A DNA stretch of 64,000 bases from contig NZ_BBJJ01000015.1 in the NCBI RefSeq assembly GCF_000739815.1, forward strand, positions 1-64,000. The letters run 5' to 3'. Source of the DNA: Paraburkholderia mimosarum LMG 23256 = NBRC 106338. GTDB taxonomy: Bacteria; Pseudomonadota; Gammaproteobacteria; Burkholderiales; Burkholderiaceae. The notes under the pieces were generated by a model. The model worked only from the letters and a program-made list of their open reading frames with translations, made no database searches and was not told the DNA's origin. The position numbers and the translations under genes were made by a program. Of this stretch, positions 32,721 to 41,018 are shown piece by piece (within the stretch, counting starts at the first letter, position 1; every line of letters starts with the position of its first letter).

Positions 32721-32828
32721 TTGGTTCTTCCAGGAGTGAGCGAGTTTGAAAAATGGCTGAATGTCCCGTTGTGGCTGCCGGAACACACTGCATGAGTGAA
32801 TTGTAGGCTCCTTCCGCGTCCAAGAGTT

Positions 32829-32846
32829 ATGTCTTATATAAGACAT
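32829..32846. promoter_or_regulatory. Perfect 18-bp palindrome upstream of aceA
   Basis: ATGTCTTATATAAGACAT at 32829-32846 is its own reverse complement and lies in an AT-rich tract. The size and TGTCTTATA half-site look like an operator for a GntR-type dimer, but no regulator gene is adjacent. Confidence 0.6.
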
Positions 32847-32879
32847 ATGACTTAATTTTGTGGTTATTTTTCAATCGGT

Positions 32880-33464
32880 TATAGGTAGCATATCGTGATG
32901 TGAAACGGTATTTTGGTAAATGGAAAGGATGCGTTTGGAGAAATCGGGCGGAATCTCACAATGTGAAATCCGCTTTCGAGGATCGGAAAAACGCCAGGCA
33001 TGGAGGGGAGGTCGCAGAAGGAAAGGGCTCGAGCCTGACCGCGACCCGGCGCGGCTGCGCCGCGTGAGCGCTGGAACCGGCGGCGCGCTTTCGACTGGGC
33101 TAGCCGTGCGCCCGACGGGCTGCGGGAACAAGTTGCGCAGTCACTGCAAGAAGTCACTGTATGAACGCCGGCGGGCTCCCGTGTAGCTCCGACGCGCATG
33201 GCTTCAGGGTTGTCTGCCGATGGCGGTGCTGCGGACCTGCGTTGCCGCGTGGCGCATTGCGCGCCTGACGCGCGGCTGAAGGCGCGCGAGCTCGAGGTCT
33301 TCTGCGATGTCAGCGCGATACGACGACTATGCCGTAGCCGCGAAGATGGAGCGTATCGGGATCGCGCCGCGGCGGCATTGGGCAAGCGAAACCGGGAATC
33401 CGCCGTGTTTCGTCCACACAAGAGCGACGGCGCGTATCTACCGCCGCGGGATGAACAGGGTCGG
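32880..33464. other. Spacer without recognisable gene
   Basis: About 585 bases between the aceA promoter and the reductase gene. Open frames exist on both strands (a 180-codon minus-strand frame, a 93-codon plus-strand frame) but their translations are Arg/Ser-rich with no family resemblance. It may be decayed coding DNA at the edge of the oxygenase cluster. Confidence 0.5.
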
Positions 33465-34478
33465 TCATCGGCCTTGTGACACGTAGCCTTCCGAATGGAT
33501 CAGGTCGGACTTTGCACCGAGCGCTTTCGCCTGGGCGGCGCAGGCCTCGGTGAAGTCCGGGCTGCCCGCAATGAACACGCTATAGGCGCTGAGATCCGGA
33601 AACAGTGCTGGCAGCAGGGCTGGAATGCGCCCGCTCCTGAAGCCCGGGGCCTCGCTACGGGTCAGCGTCGGAATGTAGCGGAAATTCCGGTAGAGACTCT
33701 GCCAGTAGCCGAGCACGCCGCTGCCGTAAACGTCGCCAGGCGTTCTTGCCGAAAACAGCAACGTTACGGGTTGTTTGTAGCCTCGACGTAAGGCGGCCTC
33801 GGTCAACGACAGGATGGGCGCCAGGCCCGAGCCGGCCGCCATGCACAACACCGGAGTCTCGGAAGACGGATCACCGATGAACGTGCCGTACGGGCCCGAA
33901 AGCCTGACGACATCGCCGACCTTGAGTTGCTCGTGGATCCAGACAGACGTCGCGCCACCATCCAGTCGGGTTACCTGCAATGCGATCTCGCCATCGGGCC
34001 GTGGTGCATTCGCAATGGAATAACAACGGGCTGGCGCCCCCGAAAAGTGATCGCCTAGCGTCACATATTGCCCGGGCCAGAAGCGCATGACCGGCTCGAC
34101 GGGCCGCAGGCGGAGTTCGACGATACGCTCGGTCCGACGGATGCGGTCGACGAGGATGTAGGTCATGGCCTCCTTCGGCGGAAAGAGTCGGGGTCTCGAG
34201 CCGTCGAAGTCCCATTCGATCTCGAGCGTCTTCGACAGGGGCTTGGCCATGCACATGAGGCCATAGCCTTGCTGGCGCTCTTCCTGGGACAAGGCCATGT
34301 CGAGCACCAAACCCTGATCGAACTCGCCCGAGCGCACCTTGACCTTGCATTCGCCGCACGCGCCGGCGCGGCAGTTGTTGGGCAGCGCGTAGCCTTTGCG
34401 CTCCAGGGCCTGCAATACGGTGTCGCCGGGCAGGCAGTCGACGGTCTTGCCCGATGGCATCAGACGGATTTCGCTCAT
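33465..34478 (-). CDS. 2Fe-2S ferredoxin/FAD/NAD(P)H oxygenase reductase
   Basis: A 337-residue electron-transfer component with three modules: a plant-type [2Fe-2S] domain at about residues 1-90 (cysteines in CRAGACGECKVKV and a final one in GLMCMAKP), a flavin-binding barrel (ARCYSIAN, the RxYS FAD motif, near 145) and an NAD(P)-binding domain (MAAGSGLAPILS near 220). It resembles the reductases of di-iron monooxygenases and of ring-hydroxylating oxygenases. It lies 72 bases downstream of the ferritin-like di-iron gene on the same strand and is therefore its likely electron donor. Confidence 0.92.
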   Translation of the reverse strand: MSEIRLMPSGKTVDCLPGDTVLQALERKGYALPNNCRAGACGECKVKVRSGEFDQGLVLDMALSQEERQQGYGLMCMAKPLSKTLEIEWDFDGSRPRLFPPKEAMTYILVDRIRRTERIVELRLRPVEPVMRFWPGQYVTLGDHFSGAPARCYSIANAPRPDGEIALQVTRLDGGATSVWIHEQLKVGDVVRLSGPYGTFIGDPSSETPVLCMAAGSGLAPILSLTEAALRRGYKQPVTLLFSARTPGDVYGSGVLGYWQSLYRNFRYIPTLTRSEAPGFRSGRIPALLPALFPDLSAYSVFIAGSPDFTEACAAQAKALGAKSDLIHSEGYVSQGR

Positions 34479-34550
34479 TCTTGAGTTCGCAGATAAGAAA
34501 GGGACTGCAGCCGCGGGGCGGCTGCAGCGTCGCTCAGAGGGTCGCGCGAC

Positions 34551-35576
34551 TCAGAACACCGGGATGATGTCCTTCATGTCGATATCCCGGATCTCCTGGC
34601 CGGTGATGCCCACTTCGGGAATCGCCGGGAAGGGGATGCCGTAACGGTCGAGTACGCTCTTGAGGTTGAGCATCGCATTGCGCCAGTTCTCTTTTTTCGT
34701 TTCGTACTCCGGAATCTGGAAGCCGGCCTTGCGAGCCACCGTTTCGCCTGCGCGCTGGTTGGCGATGAAGTCTTCGGGCAGATCCCAGAAGTCCATCGGT
34801 GGCTCGAACAGCACGGCGGACAGAAAGAGGTACCCGGCGCGGACCTGCTTGGTGATGAGCGCTTTGTTCTCCAGTTCCATTTTCGGGTAGTCGCGCTCCA
34901 TCAGTGCCATGCAGATGGCCATGTGGCGGCCTTCGTCCCGGCCGATGTTCCGGAAAGCTTCCTTGAAAACGGGCTCGGTGCAGCCGGCGGCCATCTGATG
35001 AAAGATGGTGGCCGCAGCGATTTCGCCCATCAAAAATGAGCTGAACAGGACGGCCAGCGGATACTTCGGCACGGCGGCCTTGTAGCCCGTCCAGTAACGT
35101 CCGCCGTTGTAGTAGAGCCACTTCGCATTCTTCTGCAGGCGTTTGCCGAGCTCGGTTTTGGGCGAATACGTCAGCGGGTCGGGGTGCTCCAGCAGGCGCG
35201 TGATCGCCGCGCCGCACATCTGCTCGTGGTTCTGCTCATCGCGGGTCACCGAAAAGAAACAACGGCGTACCGCGTCTTCTTCATGCACCTCGTAGGTCTT
35301 GATGAATGCCTCCGCGAAGACCGGCGGCGCGGAAGCATCGAACACGGACAGCAGGGTCCACCAGTATGCGATGGCCTCGCGCTCTTCCCAGTTGTAGCGG
35401 GCCGGGTCGAACGTCGCCCAGGGGAGCTTCTTCACATCCCAGTATTCACGCTGTGACGCGTCCCAGACTTCTTCCAGCTTGGCAGTGCCTGCGTGCCAGC
35501 TCAACGGGTAGACGTTGGGCTGTTCGGTGGCGGGCGGGAACTCCATGGTGCGGGCGAGTTTCTCGTTGTGACTCAC
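34551..35576 (-). CDS. Ferritin-like di-iron oxygenase, uncharacterised
   Basis: A 341-residue helical protein with the two carboxylate-histidine motifs of R2/BMM-type di-iron enzymes: Glu114-x-x-His117 (TRDEQNHEQM) and Glu215-x-x-His218 (GRDEGRHMAI), with Glu185 (MGEIAAATIFH) and probably Glu89 (FAEAFIK) completing the ligand set. It is much shorter than bacterial multicomponent hydroxylase alpha subunits and has no beta or coupling subunit beside it. The GTG at 35576 (xSHNEKLART) has AAGGAGA nine bases upstream. The partner reductase follows; HD-domain, SDR, MFS and AraC genes lie upstream in the same direction (AraC opposite). An O2-dependent oxidation of a small imported molecule is likely; the substrate is unknown. 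Confidence 0.8.
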   Translation of the reverse strand: MSHNEKLARTMEFPPATEQPNVYPLSWHAGTAKLEEVWDASQREYWDVKKLPWATFDPARYNWEEREAIAYWWTLLSVFDASAPPVFAEAFIKTYEVHEEDAVRRCFFSVTRDEQNHEQMCGAAITRLLEHPDPLTYSPKTELGKRLQKNAKWLYYNGGRYWTGYKAAVPKYPLAVLFSSFLMGEIAAATIFHQMAAGCTEPVFKEAFRNIGRDEGRHMAICMALMERDYPKMELENKALITKQVRAGYLFLSAVLFEPPMDFWDLPEDFIANQRAGETVARKAGFQIPEYETKKENWRNAMLNLKSVLDRYGIPFPAIPEVGITGQEIRDIDMKDIIPVF

Positions 35577-35652
35577 AGACGTGTCTCCTTGAGGCGAAAG
35601 CGACGCTTGACAAGAGGGCCCGCCGAAGAGGGGCGGGCAAAGGTAATTAATT

Positions 35653-35714
35653 AACCGACCGGACGGTAAATTAATGTATCGCATCGAACGTCGTTTTTTA
35701 TTGATTTAAATCAA
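35653..35714 (-). promoter_or_regulatory. FNR/CRP-type box and TetR-like operator before the di-iron gene
   Basis: TTGATTTAAATCAA (35701-35714) is a perfect FNR-family consensus (TTGAT-N4-ATCAA). Reading leftward, TACATT (35678-35673) can serve as -10, placing the start of transcription near 35666 and the box at about -41.5, the classical activator position. Over that start lies AACCGACCGGACGGTAAA (35653-35670), an imperfect palindrome of the ACCG-N6-CGGT type common for TetR repressors. No TetR gene is adjacent. Confidence 0.6.
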
Positions 35715-36048
35715 CTCGGCGGAGGCCGCACCGGTGAGGACGTGACGAAGCAATGCGGGCCTCACGCAAGCATGCACAAGGGCACGTTTCTCTGCATGAG
35801 CGCGCAAATCTGGAATCAGGAGTCGGCAAACCTGCGTCGCATTACCACTGAAAACCTGCAACGCGGCGAGTGGTCGAGGGACCAGGTTCGCGAGGGAATC
35901 CGCGATCTGCTGGGACAGATGCCGCGCCTTGCTCGCTTGCCAGGCTCCTCTCACTCTCATGGCGGAGACCAGGAGAAAGTATGGACACCTGCAAGGCGCG
36001 GGGAACGTCGCGGACGGCCGCTTCCGCGGATGAAAGTTCGCTTCAGTT
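35715..36048. other. Spacer without supported gene
   Basis: Frames of 84 codons (minus) and 107 codons (plus) are open here but neither has a ribosome site or recognisable domain. Nothing else was noticed. Confidence 0.45.
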
Positions 36049-36633
36049 CTATCCCGCCTCGGTAATCGCGCGGTAGATCGATCGTTTGGGCGCTTTCATC
36101 ACCCGCCGCACGATCGGCTCGAATACCTCGATTGGACACGTCCTGGCAGTGGCGTCGAACGCCGGATCGTCGTACCGATCCACGAACTCGAGCGTGCGTT
36201 GATAGTGGGGATGCTCGCTGAGCTGATCGCGCATATGGCGGTCCATGCCGATGTGGTGAAAGAAGTTGTGCCCCTGAACGATTCCATGGTGCTCGATCAT
36301 CCAGAGGTTAGCCTCGGAGACAAATGGTTTCAGTATGGCGGCCGCGATTTCAGGATGGTTGTACGAGCCGGTCGTGTCGCCGATATCGTGCAGCAGCGCG
36401 CAGACCACGTACTCATCGTCGCGGCCATCCCTTAGTGCCAGCGTGGCGGCCTGCAGGCAGTGTTGGTAGCGGTCGATCGGGAAGCCGCTGAACTCCCCGT
36501 CGAGCAGTCTCAGGTGCGCAAGAACTCGCTCGGGCAGTCGGGAGAAATACTCGGCAGCTTGAGGCTTGATGATCTCCCAGTCTTCGCGGGTACTGTCTTG
36601 CATGCGTGTGAACGTTGCGCGTTTCGGTTTCAT
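36049..36633 (-). CDS. HD-domain metalloprotein (phosphohydrolase or PhnZ-like oxygenase)
   Basis: A 194-residue protein with metal-binding positions His58 (RYQHCLQAAT), His82-Asp83 (LLHDIGD), a His pair at 115-116 (IEHHG), a further pair at 126-127 (FFHHIG) and Asp residues near 152-156 (FVDRYDD). The 24-residue gap between the first His and the HD pair equals that in PhnZ, a mixed-valence di-iron oxygenase of organophosphonate breakdown, so either a phosphohydrolase or an HD oxygenase is possible. The ATG at 36633 (MKPKRATF) is used; one at 36603 is the alternative. The gene lies between the di-iron gene and two SDR genes, all leftward, which argues for a metabolic role rather than nucleotide signalling. 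Confidence 0.72.
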   Translation of the reverse strand: MKPKRATFTRMQDSTREDWEIIKPQAAEYFSRLPERVLAHLRLLDGEFSGFPIDRYQHCLQAATLALRDGRDDEYVVCALLHDIGDTTGSYNHPEIAAAILKPFVSEANLWMIEHHGIVQGHNFFHHIGMDRHMRDQLSEHPHYQRTLEFVDRYDDPAFDATARTCPIEVFEPIVRRVMKAPKRSIYRAITEAG

Positions 36634-36789
36634 CGGTGAGGTAGTGAGTGTGGTGGTGTAGAGGGATTCAGGCGATCGACGGAACAGCGCGAGCGCCGCC
36701 GACGATTCACTCAATCGATTCACTCAATCGATTCATTCAAGCCCGATTCCCGCGCGCCGTAATCGGGACGCGCCTGGTGCGGCGGCCGC

Positions 36790-37662
36790 TCATATCACCG
36801 CGCCGCCATTGGGGCTGATGACCTGGCCGACGAAGTAGTGATCGCCGGCGAGGAACGTCGCGACCGCCGCATATTCGTCCATGGTGCCAAAGCGCCCCGC
36901 GGGTATGAGCTGCCAGAAGCGGTTGCGTGCCTCCTCGCCGATCGAGTCGAGGTATTGTTCGAAGAACGGTGTCTGCACGCCGCCAGGCGCGAGCGCATTG
37001 ACGAGAATGTTTCCGCCGGCAACTTCGGCAGCCACGGTCCTGGTGAAGGCGATCACCGCCCCCTTCGACGCGCTGTAGTGCGGACTATGCGCGCTAATGG
37101 TCGAAAACCCGGCGACCGATGCGAGATTCACGATGCGCCCGTAACCTTGGGCCTGCATCAGCTTGAGCGCTTCGCGCGTGCAATAGAACATGCCGTGCAC
37201 GTTGACGTCCCAATAGCGGTGCCAATCCTCGTCCGTGATCTCGCTCGTGAAGCCGAGCGCCTGCCTGGGTTGCGGGGTCGTGATATACGCGTAATGCCTG
37301 TTGCGGCGCATCTCGTCTGCTGCCGCTGTCGGGCCCAGCGCCGCGTTATTCACGAGGATGTGCAGGGTGCCAAAGCGCTCCACGATCGTTGCGAACATCT
37401 CGCGGACCCTGGCGCTCGAAGTGATGTCGCAAGCGAGCGCGATACAGCGCGCCCCGATGGCTTCGACCGCTTCCCGCGTTTCTTCGAGGGCCGGCTGGTC
37501 GACATCGCAGATGACGATGTCCGCGCCCGCTCGCGCGAAATGCCGTGCGATCACGCCGCCGAGGCCGCGACCGGCGCCGGTGATGAGTGCGACGCGCCCC
37601 TGAAGGGGACGCGCGTTAGCCAGCGCTCCACTGGAACGTTCGATCTGCTCGTTTTTCAGCAT
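36790..37662 (-). CDS. Short-chain dehydrogenase/reductase with internal insert
   Basis: A 290-residue SDR. Cofactor motif TGAGRGLGG (about residues 30-38), NNAALG near 110 and the catalytic Tyr-x-x-x-Lys in HYSASKGAV, with the Ser in NLASVAG. Asp in ICDVDQ after beta-2 indicates NAD preference. Between NNAALGPTA and the usual helix it carries about 25 extra residues (DEMRRNRHYAYITTPQPRQA), not seen in ordinary SDRs. The ATG at 37662 has GGAG eight bases upstream. It follows the second SDR gene by 40 bases in one leftward unit. Confidence 0.88.
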   Translation of the reverse strand: MLKNEQIERSSGALANARPLQGRVALITGAGRGLGGVIARHFARAGADIVICDVDQPALEETREAVEAIGARCIALACDITSSARVREMFATIVERFGTLHILVNNAALGPTAAADEMRRNRHYAYITTPQPRQALGFTSEITDEDWHRYWDVNVHGMFYCTREALKLMQAQGYGRIVNLASVAGFSTISAHSPHYSASKGAVIAFTRTVAAEVAGGNILVNALAPGGVQTPFFEQYLDSIGEEARNRFWQLIPAGRFGTMDEYAAVATFLAGDHYFVGQVISPNGGAVI

Positions 37663-37702
37663 AGATTTCTCCGCTTTCGGGTAACTGTGTTCGCCGCGAC
37701 GC

Positions 37703-38434
37703 TCAGGCACGACGCATCAAGCTGTAGCTTTGTGCCGTCGGACCACCGTCGGGCATGCTGGCGAGGAACAGGGCCAACGGCACCACGTCTTCCGGTTGCT
37801 TGGCCCACTCGCCGGGCGGCATCGGAACGTCACGGGTCATCGCCGTCTTCACCGGACCTGGGATCAGTTCGTTGACGCTGATGTTGTAGTCGAGCAGTTC
37901 CACCGCAAGCGACTGGGTCAGCATCCAGAGACCGCTCTTCGAGCAGGAGTACGCGGAAAACCCGGCAACGGGACGGTTACGCTGGCCCGAGCCGACCATG
38001 ATGATCTTGCCCGCCCCGCGCCGGCGCAGATACGGGATGGCCGCATGCGCGGTGTGATAGGCGCCAGTCAGATTGATGTCGATCGTCTTGCGCCACTCGG
38101 CCGGGTCGCTGTCTTCGATCCTGCGCAGGTCGGAGGCGACACCGGCGTTGGCAACCACGATATCGATGCCGCCGAAGACTTCGCTTGCGCGCCGGAACAA
38201 CGCGACTGTGTCGTCGTAGTCACCGACATTGGCCGTCAGGGCAAGCGACGCCCCTCCTGCTTCACCGATCATGGCAGCGGTTTCGACGATTTCCCCTTCG
38301 CTGCGCGCACTGCATACCACCGAGGCGCCGGCGCGCGCATAGGCAAGCGCAATTGCGCGGCCGATGCCGCGGCCAGCACCCGTGATCACGGCCACTTTGC
38401 CGTCGAGCGAGGAAGAAGTTTGGGTTTGTGTCAT
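37703..38434 (-). CDS. Short-chain dehydrogenase/reductase
   Basis: A 243-residue classical SDR: TGAGRGIGRAIA (residues 19-30), ANAGV near 95 and the catalytic Tyr/Lys in AYSCSKSG, with Ser in MVGSGQRN. Arg after beta-2 (CSARSEGE) suggests NADP use, the opposite of its neighbour. The start ATG at 38434 has AGGAG 11 bases upstream. It is 47 bases after the MFS gene. Two SDRs of different cofactor type side by side could catalyse successive or opposite oxidoreductions of an alcohol formed by the oxygenase. Confidence 0.9.
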   Translation of the reverse strand: MTQTQTSSSLDGKVAVITGAGRGIGRAIALAYARAGASVVCSARSEGEIVETAAMIGEAGGASLALTANVGDYDDTVALFRRASEVFGGIDIVVANAGVASDLRRIEDSDPAEWRKTIDINLTGAYHTAHAAIPYLRRRGAGKIIMVGSGQRNRPVAGFSAYSCSKSGLWMLTQSLAVELLDYNISVNELIPGPVKTAMTRDVPMPPGEWAKQPEDVVPLALFLASMPDGGPTAQSYSLMRRA

Positions 38435-38481
38435 GAGACGACTCCTGTAGGGATAGCGAGGCGGATCGCGCCGCCGCGCAA

Positions 38482-39783
38482 CTATCGTGTTGATTCGAAG
38501 CGGCGCAGGTCGCGCTCATAGGTCGCTTTGGCGCAGCCGAAGGCCAGCGCGGCGCCAACTGAGACCAGCGGAATCCACTGCAGCGCGCCGAGCAAACCGA
38601 TGCGGTCTGCGAGCAGGCCGGTCACATAGGGGCCCGGCGCACCGCCGAGCAGGTTGTTCGCGAGCGTCAACGTGGCGAGTGCCGTCGCGTGGATCGAGGC
38701 TGGCACGAGGTTCGTTGCCATCGCACCGGCCGGCCCCCAGGTGCCGGCGGCGAGAAACACACCGGCGGCGATGACCGCGAACTGGGCGGCGCCCGTCTCC
38801 ATGCGCATGCCGATCATCAGCAGTACGCATGATCCGAGGCAGTACCCGATCGCCAGCGTGACCTTGCCGCGCGGCGAGTTGCGCGCGACCCGGTCCGCGA
38901 CAACCCCGCAGAGCGACATGCCCACGCCGCTCACGATCAGCATGAGCGCGGCCGCGAGTGCGGACTTCGCCGGCGCCATATGATGGTAGCGATTGAGGTA
39001 GCTGGGCAGCCACGCGATGATGGCGTAGGCGGTGAACAGTTGAAGACCGCTCCCCACGTAGGTGAAAACCAGCGTGGGCGTACAGAAGAGCGATTTGAGA
39101 AGCTCCGGCAACGTTTGAGAAACGCCCTTTGCACAGCGCTCATGTCGACGCGCATGGCGTTTCACTCGGGCTTCGGTAACGGTTGCGGCGCACGCCAGGA
39201 CAAGGAGCAGGCCGAACAGCGCCATGCCCACGAATGCGACGCGCCAGCCAAAGCGTGCCGCAATCACGCCGCCGGTTGCCATGCCGAGCACCGAACCCAG
39301 CATTCCGGCGGAGGTGAAGGCGCCCGTGAGCGTGGCTCGCATCGATGCCGGAAACACGCTCAGGATGATGGCGAGACCGACGCTGCCATAACCGGCCTCG
39401 CCAATCCCCACTAGCAGGCGCGCAGTGAGCATGTGACCGTAGTTCCTGGCGAGCCCGCACCCGAGCGTGGCGAGGCTCCAGAAGAGCGCCATCAGTACGA
39501 CGCTTCGAGTCCGGTTCCAGCGGTCGGCGACCAGGGCGACCGGAAAGGCCAGCAACCCGACCATCAGGCCAACCACGCCGCTGAGCAGACCGAGTTGCGC
39601 GTCGGTCAAGTTCCATTCGGACTTGAGTTGCGGGAATACCGCATTGAGCACCTGTCTCGACATGTAGTCGGAGAGCATCAACCCGAAAATCAGCCCGAAG
39701 ACTACCCAGGCATATACGCGAGGGTGGGTGGGCCGCACAGTGACGGCGGCCCCTGTCAACGAACCAACGTTTTCTTCCAGCAT
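38482..39783 (-). CDS. MFS transporter (ACS-like organic anion/aromatic carrier)
   Basis: A 433-residue, 12-segment major facilitator. MFS motif A is PVALVADRWNRTRSV and the segment DYMSRQVLNAVFPQLKSEW near the N-terminus is typical of the anion:cation symporter/spinster-like group that imports organic acids. The ATG at 39783 (MLEENVGS) has GAGG upstream. It is the first gene of the leftward unit MFS, SDR, SDR and is divergent from the AraC regulator, so it probably imports the compound that the cluster degrades. Confidence 0.88.
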   Translation of the reverse strand: MLEENVGSLTGAAVTVRPTHPRVYAWVVFGLIFGLMLSDYMSRQVLNAVFPQLKSEWNLTDAQLGLLSGVVGLMVGLLAFPVALVADRWNRTRSVVLMALFWSLATLGCGLARNYGHMLTARLLVGIGEAGYGSVGLAIILSVFPASMRATLTGAFTSAGMLGSVLGMATGGVIAARFGWRVAFVGMALFGLLLVLACAATVTEARVKRHARRHERCAKGVSQTLPELLKSLFCTPTLVFTYVGSGLQLFTAYAIIAWLPSYLNRYHHMAPAKSALAAALMLIVSGVGMSLCGVVADRVARNSPRGKVTLAIGYCLGSCVLLMIGMRMETGAAQFAVIAAGVFLAAGTWGPAGAMATNLVPASIHATALATLTLANNLLGGAPGPYVTGLLADRIGLLGALQWIPLVSVGAALAFGCAKATYERDLRRFESTR

Positions 39784-39912
39784 GCTGACCTCTTGTCGTT
39801 TGCTACCCGCAATTCGTTGCATCGCAATGGGATGCTGTTCTATCGATCGCCCGCACCCAAGTGCATTGGCGTGTTCGAAGTCTCAGCGAAAGGCAGGCAT
39901 GGAATTTGACTT

Positions 39913-39943
39913 TTTGTGGCAACGTTTTTACATTTGGTGGCAT
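39913..39943 (+). promoter_or_regulatory. Direct repeats between MFS and AraC genes
   Basis: TTTGTGGCAA (39913-39922) and TTTGGTGGCAT (39933-39943) are direct repeats with their TGGCA cores 21 bases apart, two helical turns, as is usual for AraC-family sites. They lie in the 174-base divergent spacer, just before the regulator's ribosome site. Confidence 0.5.
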
Positions 39944-39957
39944 TGGTGGAGACCCCT

Positions 39958-40965
39958 ATGCCTTCCTTGTTGAGAAGCGCCAGCCTGACCAACTACGTTG
40001 ATATCGCCCGCGAAGTGGGGCTGGATCCTCACGAGCAGCTGCGGCGTGCCGGCATCAGCGGCGCAGCCTTGCTCGATCCGGACATTCGTCTGCCGGCGGG
40101 GGCGGCGATGCGCATGCTCGAAGAATCGGCAAAGATCAGTGGTGCAGAAGATTTCGGCCTTCGCATGGGGGAGACGCGCCAGCCCGCCAATCTCGGTCCG
40201 CTGGCCATTGCCCTGCAGGAGGAGCCCACGCTGCGGCGGGCGCTCGAGTCGTTTTGCCGTTACGTGCGTCTGCAGAACGAGGCGATGGGCGCGCGCGTGG
40301 AGGCGACAGGCGACATCGCGGTGCTCATGGTCGAAGTTCTCAATGCGGGGCCCGGAACGTTTCGCCAGTCCATCGAACTGGTCGTCTGCGTACTGCACCG
40401 CACGCTCACCAGACTTCTGGGCAGTGACTGGAGGCCGCGCGGTATCTGCTTTTCGCACCCACCGCCGGCCGCGCTCGCCACCCATCGGCGCGTCTTCGGC
40501 GTGCCCGTCGATTTCAATAGTGACTTCAATGGCATCGTGCTGAAACGATCCGATCTGGATGCACCGATCTCGTCGTATGACGCGTTGCTCGCTTCACATG
40601 CGCGAGATCTCCTCGATGCGAAGCTGGCGCAATCGCACGCGAGCGTGCCCGAGAAAGTAAGGGAACTGGTCTTTGCGCTGTTGCCGGTTGGCGAATGCGA
40701 TTCCGAACGGGTGGCGCAGGAACTGGGCATGCATAGAAAGACCCTGTACCGGTACCTTGCCGCGCATGGACATACGTATCAAACGCTCGTCGACGAAGTG
40801 CGTGCCGAACTCGTGACGCGCTATGTCGAAGCCGGCGAGCGTCCCTTTACCGATGTGGCGAGGCTGCTGGGCTTCTCGTCGCTGAGCGCGTTCTCGAGGT
40901 GGTTCTCGAGCCGGTATGGATGCACCGTGTCCTCGTGGAGACGTGCTAGCGGTTCCAAGGCTTGA
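39958..40965 (+). CDS. AraC-family regulator with arabinose-binding-like (PF12625) domain
   Basis: A 335-residue regulator of the OruR/VirS type. Residues 20-210 form the sensor domain (typical LPAGAAMRMLEESAKISG and FGLRMGE), and residues 235-335 the double helix-turn-helix DNA-binding domain (VAQELGMHRKTLYRYL, then DVARLLGFSSLSAFSRWF). The ATG at 39958 has GGTGGAG upstream. It is divergent from the MFS-SDR-SDR unit and is the natural activator of that unit; regulators of this group usually sense the catabolic substrate. Confidence 0.92.
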   Translation: MPSLLRSASLTNYVDIAREVGLDPHEQLRRAGISGAALLDPDIRLPAGAAMRMLEESAKISGAEDFGLRMGETRQPANLGPLAIALQEEPTLRRALESFCRYVRLQNEAMGARVEATGDIAVLMVEVLNAGPGTFRQSIELVVCVLHRTLTRLLGSDWRPRGICFSHPPPAALATHRRVFGVPVDFNSDFNGIVLKRSDLDAPISSYDALLASHARDLLDAKLAQSHASVPEKVRELVFALLPVGECDSERVAQELGMHRKTLYRYLAAHGHTYQTLVDEVRAELVTRYVEAGERPFTDVARLLGFSSLSAFSRWFSSRYGCTVSSWRRASGSKA

Positions 40966-41018
40966 AAGCTTGTTCGCTGGAACCGCCAGCGACGCCGGCG
41001 CCTGCGGCTCACTCTTGG

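Noticed and set aside
32879..33421. 180-codon minus-strand frame as a possible gene
   Set aside because: Translation is Arg/Ser-rich with no domain, and start and codon pattern do not fit; high-GC DNA commonly yields such frames.
35706..36065. Overlapping frames that might encode the missing TetR regulator
   Set aside because: Neither shows a helix-turn-helix or a ribosome site; lengths of 84 and 107 codons are too short.
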